DNA from: Xanthomonas arboricola pv. populi
GTDB taxonomy: Bacteria > Pseudomonadota > Gammaproteobacteria > Xanthomonadales > Xanthomonadaceae
NCBI RefSeq assembly: GCF_002939945.1
Contig: NZ_MDEB01000001.1
Location: forward strand, 372,001-436,000
DNA length: 64,000 nt
Direction of reading: 5' to 3'
Part shown: piece by piece, positions 55,128-64,000 of the stretch
Numbering within the stretch: the first letter of the stretch is position 1
Layout of the letters: every line of letters starts with the position of its first letter
Notes under the pieces: generated by a model
What the model saw: only the letters and a program-made list of their open reading frames with translations
Databases searched by the model: none
What the model was told of the DNA's origin: nothing
Program-made: the position numbers and the translations under genes

Positions 55128-56443
55128 CGGGAATCGGGAGTCGGGAATCGGGAATCGCTGCAGGCGCGCACGCTGACACGCCTGCCGCCGGCCCGTCGCC
55201 GGCCCTTCCGATTCCCCATTCCCCACTCCCGATTCCCGGCGCGCAAACGCGCGCCCCACGCATCGCGCTGATCGCCGGCGAAGCCTCCGGCGACATCCTG
55301 GGTGCCGGCTTGATCGAGCAGCTGCGTCGCCGCTATCCGGCTGCCGAATTTGTCGGCATCGGTGGCGATGCGATGCGCGGAGCGGGCTGCCAGACCTGGT
55401 TCGATGCCAGCGAGCTGGCGGTGATGGGGCTGACCGAAGTGCTGCAGCATCTGCCGCGGCTGTTGAAGCTGCGCCGCGCGTTTCGTGAGCGTGTGCTGGC
55501 ATGGAAACCGGACGTGTTCATCGGCATCGACGCGCCCGATTTCAATCTTCCGGTCGAGCGCTGGCTCAAGCAGCGTGGCGTACGCACCGTGCATTACGTC
55601 AGCCCGTCGGTCTGGGCATGGCGCGAGAAGCGTGCGGAAAAGATCGGCGCCAGCGCCGACCTGGTGCTGTGCCTGTTTCCGATGGAGCCGCCGATCTACG
55701 CCAGGCACGGCATCGATGCACGCTTTGTCGGCCACCCGATGGCCGACGACATCGCCTACCAGGCCGATCGCGCCGCTGCGCGCGCCAAGCTGGGCCTGTC
55801 CGCGTCCAGCACCGTGCTGGCGGTGTTGCCCGGCAGCCGGCATGGCGAAATCAGCAAGCTTGGCGATACGTTTTTCCAGGCCGCCTGGCTGGTGTCCGAG
55901 CAGTTGCCCAACCTGCACGTGCTGGTTCCGGCGGCCAATCCTGGTTGCAAGCAGCTGCTGGCCGAGCAGTTGTCGCGGTCGTCGCTGCCGGTGCTGCGTT
56001 CGCACCTGCTCGATGGCCAGGCGCGTACCGCGATGCTGGCCGCCGACGTGGTGCTGCTGGCGTCGGGCACCGCCACGCTGGAGGCGATGCTGGTCAAGCG
56101 CCCGATGGTGGTCGGCTACAAGGTCGCCCCGCTCACCTACCGCATCGTCAAGACGCTGGGCCTGCTCAAGGTCAACCGCTACGCACTGCCCAATATCCTT
56201 GCCAACGACGACCTCGCCCCCGAGCTGATGCAGGACGACTGCACCCCGGAACGCCTGTGCGTGGCCCTGCTGGACTGGTTCAAGCACCCGGAAAAAGTCG
56301 CCGCCCTGCAACCGCGCTATCTCGCACTGCACGCGCAGCTGCGCCGCGACGCATCGGCACGTGCGGCCGATGCGGTGGCTGGGCTGCTGATGCAGCCGGA
56401 ATCGGGAATCGGGAATCGGGAATCGGCAGGAGCCGGGTCGTGA
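55124..56443 (+). CDS. lpxB: Lipid-A-disaccharide synthase with repeat-encoded N-terminus
   Basis: A 439-residue GT19 glycosyltransferase joining two acylated glucosamines. The enzyme proper starts at about residue 46 ([22 protein letters not shown]) and includes [30 protein letters not shown] and [11 protein letters not shown]. The first 45 residues are encoded by heptamer repeats ([12 protein letters not shown] forward, [12 protein letters not shown] inverse). The ATGA overlap with lpxA supports ATG 55124 as the true start, so the repeat-derived tail is probably translated. Confidence 0.94.
   Translation: MTGIGSRESGIAAGAHADTPAAGPSPALPIPHSPLPIPGAQTRAPRIALIAGEASGDILGAGLIEQLRRRYPAAEFVGIGGDAMRGAGCQTWFDASELAVMGLTEVLQHLPRLLKLRRAFRERVLAWKPDVFIGIDAPDFNLPVERWLKQRGVRTVHYVSPSVWAWREKRAEKIGASADLVLCLFPMEPPIYARHGIDARFVGHPMADDIAYQADRAAARAKLGLSASSTVLAVLPGSRHGEISKLGDTFFQAAWLVSEQLPNLHVLVPAANPGCKQLLAEQLSRSSLPVLRSHLLDGQARTAMLAADVVLLASGTATLEAMLVKRPMVVGYKVAPLTYRIVKTLGLLKVNRYALPNILANDDLAPELMQDDCTPERLCVALLDWFKHPEKVAALQPRYLALHAQLRRDASARAADAVAGLLMQPESGIGNRESAGAGS
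55129..55239. repeat. Heptamer repeat hairpin inside the lpxB 5' coding region
   Basis: Forward GGGAATC units at 55129-55157 and inverse GATTCCC-type units at 55208-55239 can form a long hairpin with a 50-base loop. Both halves are read in frame by lpxB. Confidence 0.85.
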
Positions 56444-56532
56444 AGCGCTTAACTTCCCACGGTGCCGTTCTCGTTCCGACGGCGCAGGACGCGCTTTTTC
56501 ACGATTCCCCAATCCCGATTCCCGATTCCCGC
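56398..56532. repeat. Heptamer repeat hairpin across the lpxB-rnhB junction
   Basis: Forward units at 56398-56426 encode the last LpxB residues; inverse units at 56502-56532 encode residues before the RNase HII core. The rnhB ribosome site AGGAG (56428-56432) and start codon lie in the hairpin loop. Confidence 0.85.
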
Positions 56533-57165
56533 CTGATCGCCGGAGTCGACGAAGCCGGGCGTGGCCCGCTGGCCGGGCCGGTGGCGGTGGCGGCGGTGGT
56601 GTTCGATCCCGGCAAGCCGCGCATCAACGGGCTGGACGATTCCAAGCAGCTGACCGCGCAGCGGCGCGAGCAGTTGTACGCGCGCATCGTCGACCGGGCG
56701 CTGGCGTGGTCGGTGGTGCTGATCGACAGCGAGGAGATCGACCGCATCAACATCTACCAGGCGACCATGCTGGGCATGCGGCGTGCGGTGGAGGGGGTGG
56801 CGCATGTGGCCGGGTTTGCACGCATCGACGGCAACCGGGTGCCCAAGGGCCTGCCCTGCCCGGCCGAGGCCTTGATCGGCGGCGATGCGTTGGATCGCGC
56901 CATCATGGCCGCCTCGATCGTGGCCAAGGTCACCCGCGACCGCCTGATGCACGAGCTGCACGCCCAGCACCCCGAGTACCGCTTCGACCAGCACAAGGGC
57001 TATGCCACGCCGGTGCATCTGGCTGCGCTGCGCAGCCACGGACCGTGCCCGCAGCACCGTCGCAGCTTCGCACCGGTGCGGCGTGCGTTGGGAATCGAGG
57101 CGACGCAGTCGCCGTGGGACGTGCCCTGCGCGGCCCCGGCCGATGACCTGCTGCTGGCCGACTGA
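56440..57165 (+). CDS. rnhB: Ribonuclease HII
   Basis: A 241-residue enzyme that nicks RNA-DNA hybrids and ribonucleotides in DNA. The core begins [22 protein letters not shown] (first Asp-Glu pair) and keeps [16 protein letters not shown] and [14 protein letters not shown] with the further acidic residues. GTG 56440 overlaps the lpxB stop (GTGA), with AGGAG seven bases upstream. About 33 residues precede the core, part of them ([12 protein letters not shown]) encoded by the inverse heptamer repeat. Confidence 0.95.
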   Translation: MKRLTSHGAVLVPTAQDALFHDSPIPIPDSRLIAGVDEAGRGPLAGPVAVAAVVFDPGKPRINGLDDSKQLTAQRREQLYARIVDRALAWSVVLIDSEEIDRINIYQATMLGMRRAVEGVAHVAGFARIDGNRVPKGLPCPAEALIGGDALDRAIMAASIVAKVTRDRLMHELHAQHPEYRFDQHKGYATPVHLAALRSHGPCPQHRRSFAPVRRALGIEATQSPWDVPCAAPADDLLLAD

Positions 57166-57445
57166 CCGCCCCCCCTGCAGGCGGACCTGGCCCGGCCCCC
57201 CCTCCAGTCGCGCGGATGTGGCCGGTACGGCCATGGCTTGGAGCATCGCGTCCCGCACGCACAGCCCCGCACGCCTGCCGATCCGCGCAATCGCCACCGC
57301 CGCGCTGCACGCAGCTAGCCAAAGCCTGAATCGGCCGCACCGTCCAGCCCCCGTGGCAGCTGGCTGCAGCCCTGCGCCGGTGCTGTCAAGCCTTGTTCGA
57401 CCCGACCACGCTCGCTACCCTGACCACGCATTATTCCGGTCTCGC

Positions 57446-60400
57446 ATGTCCACTTCCCGCTTCGTCCATCTGCACGTCCACACCGAGTTCTCGCTGGCGG
57501 ATTCCACCATCCGTGTGCCCGAGAAACCGGATCAGGCTGACCCGAAAAAGGCCAAGCAGGCCAACCTGCTCAGCCGCGCGGTCGAACTCGACATGCCCGC
57601 CCTGGCAGTCACCGACCTCAACAACCTGTTCGCGCTGGTCAAGTTCTACAAGGCCGCCGAAGGCGTGGGCATCAAGCCGATCGCCGGCGCCGACGTGATG
57701 ATCGCCACCCCGGACATGACGCCCTGGCGCATGACCCTGCTGTGCCGCGACCGCGAAGGCTACCTGAGCCTGTCGCGCCTGCTGACCCGCGCCTGGATGG
57801 AAGGCCACCGCCCCGAAGGCAGCGTGGCGATCCACCCCGAATGGCTGCAGAGCGGCCATGCCAACCTGTTCGCCCTGGCCGGGCGCGACAGCCTGGCCGG
57901 GCGCCTGTTCGGCGAGGGCCGCACCGACCTGGCCGAGCAGCAGCTGGCCGACTGGCAGCGCGTGTTCGGCGATGGCCTGCACCTGGAACTGACCCGCACC
58001 GGGCGCGAGGGCGAAGAACGCTTCAACCAGTTCGCGCTGCATGCGGCCGGCGTGCGCGGCCTGCCGGTGGTGGCCAGCAACGATGTGCGCTTCCTGTACG
58101 CCAGCGACTTCAATGCGCACGAGGCGCGCGTGTGCATTTCCTCGGGCCGCGTGCTCGACGATCCCAAGCGCCCGCGCGAGTACAGCGACCAGCAGTACCT
58201 GAAGTCCGGCGAAGAAATGGCCGCGCTGTTCGCCGACGTGCCCGATGCGATCGACAACACGCTGGCGCTGGCGCAGCGCTGCAACATCGAGATGCGCCTG
58301 GGCACCTACTTCCTGCCCGCCTACCCGGTGCCCGAAGACGAGACGCTGGACAGCTGGATCCGCAGCCAGTCGCGCGATGGTCTGGCCGCACGCCTGGAAA
58401 AGAGCCCGATCGCGCCCGGCAAGACCCGCCAGGACTATGTCGACCGGCTGGAATTCGAGCTGGACACCATCATCAAGATGGGCTTCCCCGGTTACTTCCT
58501 GATCGTGGCCGACTTCATCCAGTGGGGCAAGAACCAGGGCATTCCGATCGGTCCGGGCCGCGGTTCCGGTGCCGGTTCGCTGGTGGCCTGGGCGCTGCAG
58601 ATCACCGACCTGGACCCGCTGCCGTACAACCTGCTGTTCGAGCGCTTCCTCAACCCCGAACGCGTGTCGATGCCCGACTTCGACATCGACTTCTGCATGG
58701 ACCGCCGCGACGAGGTGATCGACTACGTGGCGCGCAAGTACGGGCGCGAACGGGTCAGCCAGATCATCACCTACGGCACCATGGCGGCCAAGGCGGTGGT
58801 GCGCGACGCCGGGCGCGTGCTCGGCTTCACCTACGGTCTGGTCGACAGCGTGGCCAAGCTGATCCCCAACATCCTGGGCATCACGCTCAAGGATGCGATG
58901 GGCGAAGGCAAGGACTCGGAGATGGCCTCGCCGGACCTGATCCAGCGCTACCAGGTCGAAGACGACGTGCGCGACCTGATGGATCTGGCCCGTCAGCTCG
59001 AAGACCTCACCCGCAACGCCGGCAAGCACGCCGGCGGCGTGGTGATCGCGCCCGAGCCGCTCTCCGAGTTCTGCCCGCTGTTCGCCGAACACGACGAGGA
59101 CGGGCGCGGCAAGAATCCGGTCACCCAGTTCGACAAGGACGACGTCGAAGCGGTCGGCCTGGTGAAATTCGACTTCCTCGGCCTGCGCACGCTGACCATC
59201 ATCGACTGGGCGGTCAAGGCGATCAACGTGCGCCATGCGCGCGCCGGCATCGACCCGGTCGACATCACCACCATTCCGCTCGACGACGTGCCCACCTACA
59301 AGGGCGTGTTCGCCTCGGGCAATACCGGCGCGGTGTTCCAGTTCGAATCCTCGGGCATGCGCCGCCTGCTCAAGGACGCACGCCCGGACCGTTTCGAAGA
59401 CCTGATCGCCCTGGTGTCGCTGTACCGCCCCGGCCCGATGGACCTGATCCCGGACTTCAACGCGCGTAAGCACGGCCAGCAGGAGATCATCTACCCGGAT
59501 CCGCGTACCGAAGTCATCCTCAAGGACACCTACGGCATCATGGTGTACCAGGAGCAGGTGATGCAGATGGCGCAGATCGTCGGCGATTACTCGCTGGGCG
59601 GCGCCGACCTGCTGCGCCGCGCGATGGGCAAGAAGGTGCCGGCCGAAATGGCCAAGCACCGCGAGATCTTCCGCGAGGGCGCGGCCAAGGGCGGGGTGAG
59701 CGCGGCCAAGGCCGACGAAATCTTCGACCTGATGGAGAAGTTCGCCGGCTACGGCTTCAACAAGTCGCACGCCGCCGCCTACGCGCTGGTCAGCTACCAG
59801 ACCGCGTGGCTGAAACGGCATTACCCGGCCGAATTCATGGCCGCGACGCTGTCCTCGGACATGGATAACACCGACAAGGTGGTCGGCTTTCTCGACGAGG
59901 TGCGCAATCTCGGCCTGACCGTCAAGCCGCCGCGCGTCAACGAGTCGGCCTACATGTTCGCCGCCGCCAGCCCGGACACGATTCAGTACGGCCTGGGCGC
60001 CATCAAGGGCGTCGGCCAGGGCGCCTGCGAGGCGATCGTCGAGGAACGCCAGCGCGGCGGCCCCTACACCACGTTGCTGGATTTCTGCACGCGTGTGGGC
60101 ACCGCCAAGCTCAACCGCCGTACGCTGGAAGCGATGATCAATGCCGGCGCGATGGACGGGCTGGGCAAGAACCGCGCCTCGCTGATGCTGCAACTGCCGG
60201 AAGTGGTCAAGGCCACCGAACAGCTGGCGCGCGAGCGTGCCTCCGGCCAGAACTCGCTGTTCGGCGGGCCGGACCCGAGCGCGCCGGCGTTGCGTCTGGA
60301 CCTGCCCGAAAGCAAGGAATGGCCGCTGGGCCAGTTGCTCACCGGCGAGCGCGAAACGCTGGGCTTCTATCTCAGCGGCCATCCGTTCGACCCGCACCGC

Positions 60401-61039
60401 GACGAGGTGCGCGAGCTGGTCGGCTGCGACCTGAGCTCGCTGGAGAAGATCCTCGCCTCGCAACAACGCGGCGGTGGCGGTGGCGGTGGCGGCGATGGCG
60501 AAAAACGCGCCTGGCGCCCGGAAGTCAGCGCGATCCTGGCCGGCCAGGTGATCGGCGTGCGGCGCAAGGGCGACAGCCAGGTGTTCGTGCAGCTCGAAGA
60601 CGGCCGTGGCCGGGTCGAATGCAGCGCGTTCTCCGATGCGATGGCCGAGTTCGGGCATCTGCTCACCCGCGACCGCATCCTGATCGTCAAGGGCGGCCTG
60701 CGCGAGGACGAATTCAATGGCGGCTACAGCCTGCGCATCCGCCAATGCTGGGACTACGAGCAGATCTGCGCCGACCACGCGCAACGCCTGTCGCTGCGCC
60801 TGGACCTGCGCGAAAAGCAGGCCTGGAAGCGCATCGACGCCCTGCTGGCCAAGCACCGCCCCGGCAAGACTCCCCTGCGCCTGGACCTGCTGCTGCGCGC
60901 CCCGACCGGTGGCGTGGCCGGCATGCTCGACCTCAACGGCAGCCATTCGGTGCGTATCGACCAGCAGTTGATGGACAGCCTGCGCGCCGACCCCGCGGTA
61001 CGGACCTTGAAGATCAAGTACAGCCCTCCGTGGGCTTGA
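57446..61039 (+). CDS. dnaE: DNA polymerase III alpha subunit
   Basis: A 1197-residue replicative polymerase. The PHP domain starts FVHLHVHTEFSLADSTIRVPEK. The palm motifs are GPGRGSGAGSLVAWAL, PDFDIDFCMDRRDEVI (two catalytic Asp) and VKFDFLGLRTLTII (third Asp). The little-finger and tandem HhH regions follow, then an OB-fold (ILAGQVIGVRRKGDSQVFVQLEDGRGRVE). A Gly8 run at about 1008-1016 forms a linker before the OB-fold. ATG 57446 is the family start. The 280-base rnhB-dnaE gap shows only C-rich tracts and no gene. Confidence 0.98.
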   Translation: MSTSRFVHLHVHTEFSLADSTIRVPEKPDQADPKKAKQANLLSRAVELDMPALAVTDLNNLFALVKFYKAAEGVGIKPIAGADVMIATPDMTPWRMTLLCRDREGYLSLSRLLTRAWMEGHRPEGSVAIHPEWLQSGHANLFALAGRDSLAGRLFGEGRTDLAEQQLADWQRVFGDGLHLELTRTGREGEERFNQFALHAAGVRGLPVVASNDVRFLYASDFNAHEARVCISSGRVLDDPKRPREYSDQQYLKSGEEMAALFADVPDAIDNTLALAQRCNIEMRLGTYFLPAYPVPEDETLDSWIRSQSRDGLAARLEKSPIAPGKTRQDYVDRLEFELDTIIKMGFPGYFLIVADFIQWGKNQGIPIGPGRGSGAGSLVAWALQITDLDPLPYNLLFERFLNPERVSMPDFDIDFCMDRRDEVIDYVARKYGRERVSQIITYGTMAAKAVVRDAGRVLGFTYGLVDSVAKLIPNILGITLKDAMGEGKDSEMASPDLIQRYQVEDDVRDLMDLARQLEDLTRNAGKHAGGVVIAPEPLSEFCPLFAEHDEDGRGKNPVTQFDKDDVEAVGLVKFDFLGLRTLTIIDWAVKAINVRHARAGIDPVDITTIPLDDVPTYKGVFASGNTGAVFQFESSGMRRLLKDARPDRFEDLIALVSLYRPGPMDLIPDFNARKHGQQEIIYPDPRTEVILKDTYGIMVYQEQVMQMAQIVGDYSLGGADLLRRAMGKKVPAEMAKHREIFREGAAKGGVSAAKADEIFDLMEKFAGYGFNKSHAAAYALVSYQTAWLKRHYPAEFMAATLSSDMDNTDKVVGFLDEVRNLGLTVKPPRVNESAYMFAAASPDTIQYGLGAIKGVGQGACEAIVEERQRGGPYTTLLDFCTRVGTAKLNRRTLEAMINAGAMDGLGKNRASLMLQLPEVVKATEQLARERASGQNSLFGGPDPSAPALRLDLPESKEWPLGQLLTGERETLGFYLSGHPFDPHRDEVRELVGCDLSSLEKILASQQRGGGGGGGGDGEKRAWRPEVSAILAGQVIGVRRKGDSQVFVQLEDGRGRVECSAFSDAMAEFGHLLTRDRILIVKGGLREDEFNGGYSLRIRQCWDYEQICADHAQRLSLRLDLREKQAWKRIDALLAKHRPGKTPLRLDLLLRAPTGGVAGMLDLNGSHSVRIDQQLMDSLRADPAVRTLKIKYSPPWA

Positions 61040-61043
61040 GAAT

Positions 61044-61126
61044 GGAGAGTCGGGAATCGGGAATCGCAAAAGCGGGGCCGCCATCCGCCCTGCTTTGATT
61101 CCCCATTCCCGATTCCCGATTCTCCC
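61044..61126. repeat. Heptamer repeat hairpin between dnaE and accA
   Basis: Forward units (61044-61077) and inverse units (61088-61126) are near-complementary over most of their length, giving a long stem with a short loop right after the dnaE stop. It is probably a transcription or RNA-stability boundary. Confidence 0.85.
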
Positions 61127-61195
61127 AACCCCACCGTACGGGTTCATCGGACGCATTCGGCTACACTCCCCGCCTTACGTTGACGACACCACTGC

Positions 61196-62155
61196 ATGAA
61201 TCCTAACTACCTCGACTTCGAGCAACCCATCGCCGATCTGGAAGCAAAGATCCAGGAACTGCGCAAGGCCAGCACCGGTCCTGCAGTCAACGTGGACACC
61301 GAGGTGCGCGCGCTGCGCGACAAGCTGCGCGTGCGTACCGCGCAGATCTTCCGCGACCTGTCGGCCTGGCAGGTCTCGCAGCTGGCGCGCCATCCGCAGC
61401 GCCCGTACACGCTGGACTACATCAACACCATCTGCGACGAATTCCAGGAGCTGGCCGGCGACCGGGCCTATGCCGACGACAAGGCGATTGTCGGCGGCCT
61501 GGGCCGCATCGATGGCCGCGCTGTGGTGATCATCGGCCACCAGAAGGGCCGCGACACCAAGAGCAAGGTCGCCCGCAATTTCGGCATGCCGCGTCCGGAG
61601 GGCTACCGCAAAGCGCTGCGGCTGATGAAGCTGGCCGAGCGTTTCCGGCTGCCGCTGCTGACCTTTATCGACACCCCGGGCGCTTATCCGGGCATCGGCG
61701 CCGAAGAACGCGGCCAGTCCGAAGCGATCGCGCGCAACCTGCTGGAGATGGCCGAACTGAAGATCCCGGTGATCTGCACCGTGATCGGCGAAGGCGGCTC
61801 CGGCGGCGCACTGGCGATCGGCGTGGGCGACCGCACCTTGATGCTGGAATACGGCACCTACTCGGTGATTTCGCCCGAAGGCTGCGCCTCGATCCTGTGG
61901 AAGGACGCGGCCAAGGCCAAGGACGCGGCCGAGCAGCTCGGCTTGACCGCCAAGCGCCTGAAAGGCCTGGGCCTGGTCGACAAGGTGATCCGCGAACCCA
62001 CCGGCGGCGCGCATCGCAATCCCGAGCAGATGGGCAAGCGCCTCAAGGCGGTGCTGCTCAACGAGCTGGAAGCGCTGGAAAAGCTGCCGGTCGAGGGCCT
62101 GCTGCAGCGTCGTTACGAGCGCCTGCGCAGCTACGGCGCCTACGAAGGCAACTGA
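61196..62155 (+). CDS. accA: Acetyl-CoA carboxylase carboxyltransferase subunit alpha
   Basis: A 319-residue subunit of normal length. [21 protein letters not shown] starts the helical N-terminus. The carboxyltransferase core includes [54 protein letters not shown] and [15 protein letters not shown]. With AccD it makes malonyl-CoA. It is next to dnaE, as in E. coli. Confidence 0.98.
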   Translation: MNPNYLDFEQPIADLEAKIQELRKASTGPAVNVDTEVRALRDKLRVRTAQIFRDLSAWQVSQLARHPQRPYTLDYINTICDEFQELAGDRAYADDKAIVGGLGRIDGRAVVIIGHQKGRDTKSKVARNFGMPRPEGYRKALRLMKLAERFRLPLLTFIDTPGAYPGIGAEERGQSEAIARNLLEMAELKIPVICTVIGEGGSGGALAIGVGDRTLMLEYGTYSVISPEGCASILWKDAAKAKDAAEQLGLTAKRLKGLGLVDKVIREPTGGAHRNPEQMGKRLKAVLLNELEALEKLPVEGLLQRRYERLRSYGAYEGN

Positions 62156-62170
62156 TCGGCGGTATGCCGA

Positions 62171-62197
62171 GGCGATGGTGCTGCGCGCACCATCGCC
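62171..62197 (+). terminator. Hairpin after accA
   Basis: A perfect 11-bp stem (GGCGATGGTGC, 62171-62181, with 62187-62197) and five-base loop start 15 bases after the accA stop. No T-run follows, so it may need Rho or act as a 3' stabiliser. Confidence 0.5.
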
Positions 62198-62240
62198 AGC
62201 CAACAAGACGATTGGCCTTCATGGAAGGACCTGTCCGGAT

Positions 62241-62645
62241 ATGAGCCCGCTACTTCTCCTGTCGCTGGTGTTGCAGGCCGCCTGCTGCGTGCACGTGGTG
62301 CGCAGCGGCCGCCCGCTGACTGGATCTTCATCCTGCTGGCGTTTTCGGTGCTGGCGATCCTGATCTTACGTGTACGTGGCGGTGATCCCGGACCTGCGCA
62401 ACGACCCGACGGCACGCCGTGGACTGCGCAAGGTGCGTCAGCGCATCGATCCGCAACGCGAACAACGCGACGCATCGCGCCAGCTGGAGGTGGCCGACAC
62501 CCCGAAAAATCGCCGCCGCCTCGCGCAGACGCTGCTGGAACAGGGTCGCTCCGCGCGTGCCGCCCAGGTGTATCAAGGCGCGCTGCGCGGCATCTACCAG
62601 GACGATCCGGACCTGATGCTGGGCCTGGCCAAGGCCCAAGCGGCA
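62241..62645 (+). pseudogene. Frameshifted and truncated TPR-type membrane protein gene
   Basis: One coherent protein is spread over three frames. ATG 62241 starts SPLLLLSLVLQAACCVHVVRSGRPL; after about 62315 a second frame reads WIFILLAFSVLAIL; from about 62370 a third frame reads YVAVIPDLRNDPTARRGLRK through VADTPKNRRRLAQTLLEQGR to YQGALRGIYQDDPDLMLGLAKAQA. After that the similarity stops and unrelated frames follow. This suggests an N-terminal membrane hairpin plus TPR repeats, broken by at least two indels and a 3' deletion. Between it and hemJ (62646-62899) only a 23-codon ORF (62708) is seen, probably not a gene. Confidence 0.7.
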
Positions 62646-62899
62646 AACCACGGATGGTGCGCGCACCGTGTGTCGAGAAGACCGCGGACGCAACCGAAGG
62701 CACCGCCATGCCCAGAAAGTCTGAGATGGAGGCAAGCCTGAAGGCCCGGATCGATCACCTGCCGGAGTTGTCGGCGTAGCAGTTCCGCAGTGACGCTTTG
62801 GCGGAATCCCTCGACATCCGCTCATATCACTGCAGCTGCACGCGAACACGACAGCGACGACAGATGGCTCCGGCGAGCGCATGCCCCCCAGGCGTTGCC

Positions 62900-63346
62900 T
62901 CAGAACGGCTTGGCCAGCACCAGCCAGATCACCCCGACCAGCAACACCACCGGCACTTCATTGAACAGCCGCAATGCGCGGCCGCTGGGCACGCTGCGGC
63001 CCTGATCCACGCCCTTCAACCAGCGCCCGGCCACGATGTAATGCGCCAGGATCAAGGCCACCGCAAACAGTTTTGCGTGCAGCCAGCCACCGGCCACCAT
63101 CGTCGGGAAATCCGGAATCACCCGATAGCCCTGCCACAGCACCGCGCCCAGCAGCAGCGCCAGCCCCAGCATGCTGTGGCCGAATATGTAAAGGCGGCGC
63201 CCCATCAGCACCAGGCGCGTGCGTACCGCAGGCTCGGCGCCGGCTTCGGCGATGTTGACCAGGATGCGTGGCAGGTAGAACACCGCCGCCATCCAGGCAA
63301 TGACGAACAACAGATGGAAGGTCTTGATCCACAGATACAGGGTCAT
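62900..63346 (-). CDS. hemJ: Protoporphyrinogen oxidase HemJ
   Basis: A 148-residue, four-TM inner-membrane protein. YLWIKTFHLLFVIAWMAAVFYLPRILVN carries the conserved His of the HemJ/UPF0093 family, MVAGGWLHAKLFAVALI the second conserved His/Lys region, and LRLFNEVPVVLLVGVIWLVL the last helix with the conserved Asn-Glu-x-Pro. HemJ oxidises protoporphyrinogen IX in bacteria lacking HemG/HemY. Divergent from the methyltransferase gene. Confidence 0.87.
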   Translation of the reverse strand: MTLYLWIKTFHLLFVIAWMAAVFYLPRILVNIAEAGAEPAVRTRLVLMGRRLYIFGHSMLGLALLLGAVLWQGYRVIPDFPTMVAGGWLHAKLFAVALILAHYIVAGRWLKGVDQGRSVPSGRALRLFNEVPVVLLVGVIWLVLAKPF

Positions 63347-63411
63347 GTGCTGGCTTCGCTGGCTGGCGTAGGATGGCCCGCATTTTCACCTATCCGCTCA
63401 CGCGAAAGTAC

Positions 63412-64000
63412 ATGACGTCCATGTCCGAACCCGACAACAAACAGTACGACGCCCACTATTTTCGCCGCTGGTACAGGGATGCCGGGCTGGCCGACCCCGC
63501 GCGCCTGCGACGCAAGGTCGCACTGGCGGTGAGCCAGGCCGAGTACTACCTGGAGCGCCCGATCCGCAGCGTGCTGGATGTCGGTTGCGGCGAGGCGGCC
63601 TGGCGCGCGCCATTGTTGGCGCTACGCCCCAGGCTCAGCTATCTGGGCTTCGACAGCAGCGCCTATGCGGTGCAGCGTTACGGACGCAGCCGGCAGATCC
63701 ACCCTGCCCGCTTCGGCGATTTCGCCTGGCTGCGCCCATGCGCGCCGGTGGACCTGCTGATCTGCTCGGACGTGCTGCATTACGTGCCTACGCGGGAATT
63801 CAACCAGGGCCTGCCTGGGTTGGCCGAGATGTGCGCAGGCGTGGCGTTTCTGGAGACGTTTGCCGAGGAAGACGCCTTCGAGGGCGACCACGATGGTTTT
63901 CAGGCGCGGCCGGCGCGCTGGTATCGGCGCCGCTTCGCCAGCGTTGGGTTTTCTGCGCTCGGTTCGCACTGCTGGTTGTCGCCGCAGTTGGCCGATGAGG
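63412..64000 (+). CDS. Class I SAM-dependent methyltransferase, partial
   Basis: Runs off the right edge after about 196 codons. SAM motif I is IRSVLDVGCGEAAWRAPLLAL, with the acidic strand YLGFDSSAYAVQRYG and motif III-like DLLICSDVLHYVPTREFNQG. The N-terminus NKQYDAHYFRRWYRDAGLAD is typical of a Xanthomonadaceae methyltransferase of unknown substrate. The start is uncertain: ATGs at 63373, 63412 and 63421 are in frame and none has a strong ribosome site; 63412/63421 avoid overlap with the probable hemJ promoter. Confidence 0.82.
   Translation, partial: MTSMSEPDNKQYDAHYFRRWYRDAGLADPARLRRKVALAVSQAEYYLERPIRSVLDVGCGEAAWRAPLLALRPRLSYLGFDSSAYAVQRYGRSRQIHPARFGDFAWLRPCAPVDLLICSDVLHYVPTREFNQGLPGLAEMCAGVAFLETFAEEDAFEGDHDGFQARPARWYRRRFASVGFSALGSHCWLSPQLADE

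Noticed and set aside
57431..61156. Open frame of about 1240 codons opposite dnaE
   Set aside because: Shadow of dnaE in the antisense frame; no ribosome site or family signal.
62708..62779. 23-codon ORF after the TPR pseudogene
   Set aside because: Too short, no recognisable signal or family; probably chance.

Overview
The window is about 64 kb of GC-rich, densely coding chromosome. I read it as Xanthomonas (Xanthomonadaceae, Gammaproteobacteria). The reasons are the strong G/C third-position bias, an emrR-emrC-emrA-emrB efflux operon in the Stenotrophomonas/Xanthomonas order, heptamer GGGAATC intergenic repeats, and the exact gammaproteobacterial order dapD-glnD-map / rpsB-tsf-pyrH-frr-uppS-cdsA-dxr-rseP-bamA-lpxD-fabZ-lpxA-lpxB-rnhB-dnaE-accA. 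The species cannot be fixed from sequence reading alone.

Layout. 1-8.1 kb: a lipoprotein (cut by the left edge), an acetyltransferase, a small ORF, a rhomboid protease with a POT peptide transporter, an M14 carboxypeptidase and a GH3 beta-glucosidase. 8.2-8.9 kb: tRNA-Leu(CAG), its terminator, a decayed gene remnant and a palindromic dispersed repeat. 9-13.8 kb: the efflux operon under a MarR regulator with a perfect inverted-repeat operator. 13.9-21.3 kb: an AraC regulator, parC, a second copy of the repeat, tpm, a ferritin-like bacterioferritin and a penicillin-acylase-family protein. 21.3-27.1 kb: REP-like hairpins, a Fur-type site, a siderophore receptor, a beta-helix protein and asnB. 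asnB is preceded by what looks like a complete ribosome-mediated attenuator with an Asn-rich leader peptide. 27.4-34.0 kb: dapE, an Spx/ArsC-like protein, a membrane protein, dapD (with a 112-residue Lys/Ala-rich N-terminal extension), glnD and map, all leftward.

34.2-40.1 kb: a spore-coat-U (Csu-type) chaperone-usher pilus operon behind a sigma-54 promoter, placed between map and rpsB, which are neighbours in E. coli. 40.2-62.2 kb: the rightward essential macro-operon for translation (rpsB, tsf, frr), UMP kinase, isoprenoid and phospholipid synthesis, envelope proteolysis and assembly (rseP, bamA), lipid A synthesis (lpxD, fabZ, lpxA, lpxB), rnhB, dnaE and accA. Two differences from E. coli stand out: an HDOD-GGDEF gene between tsf and pyrH, and no skp between bamA and lpxD. 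62.2-64 kb: a frameshifted TPR-protein pseudogene, hemJ and a methyltransferase cut by the right edge.

The strongest candidate for an undescribed system is the asnB attenuator at 27158-27308. It combines a 29-codon leader with seven Asn codons, a 12-bp antiterminator pairing and a U7 terminator. Next are the sigma-54-driven pilus operon with two chaperones, the DapD tail, and the heptamer hairpins that have become coding sequence at the starts of lpxB and rnhB. All calls are from reading the sequence; no database search was run.
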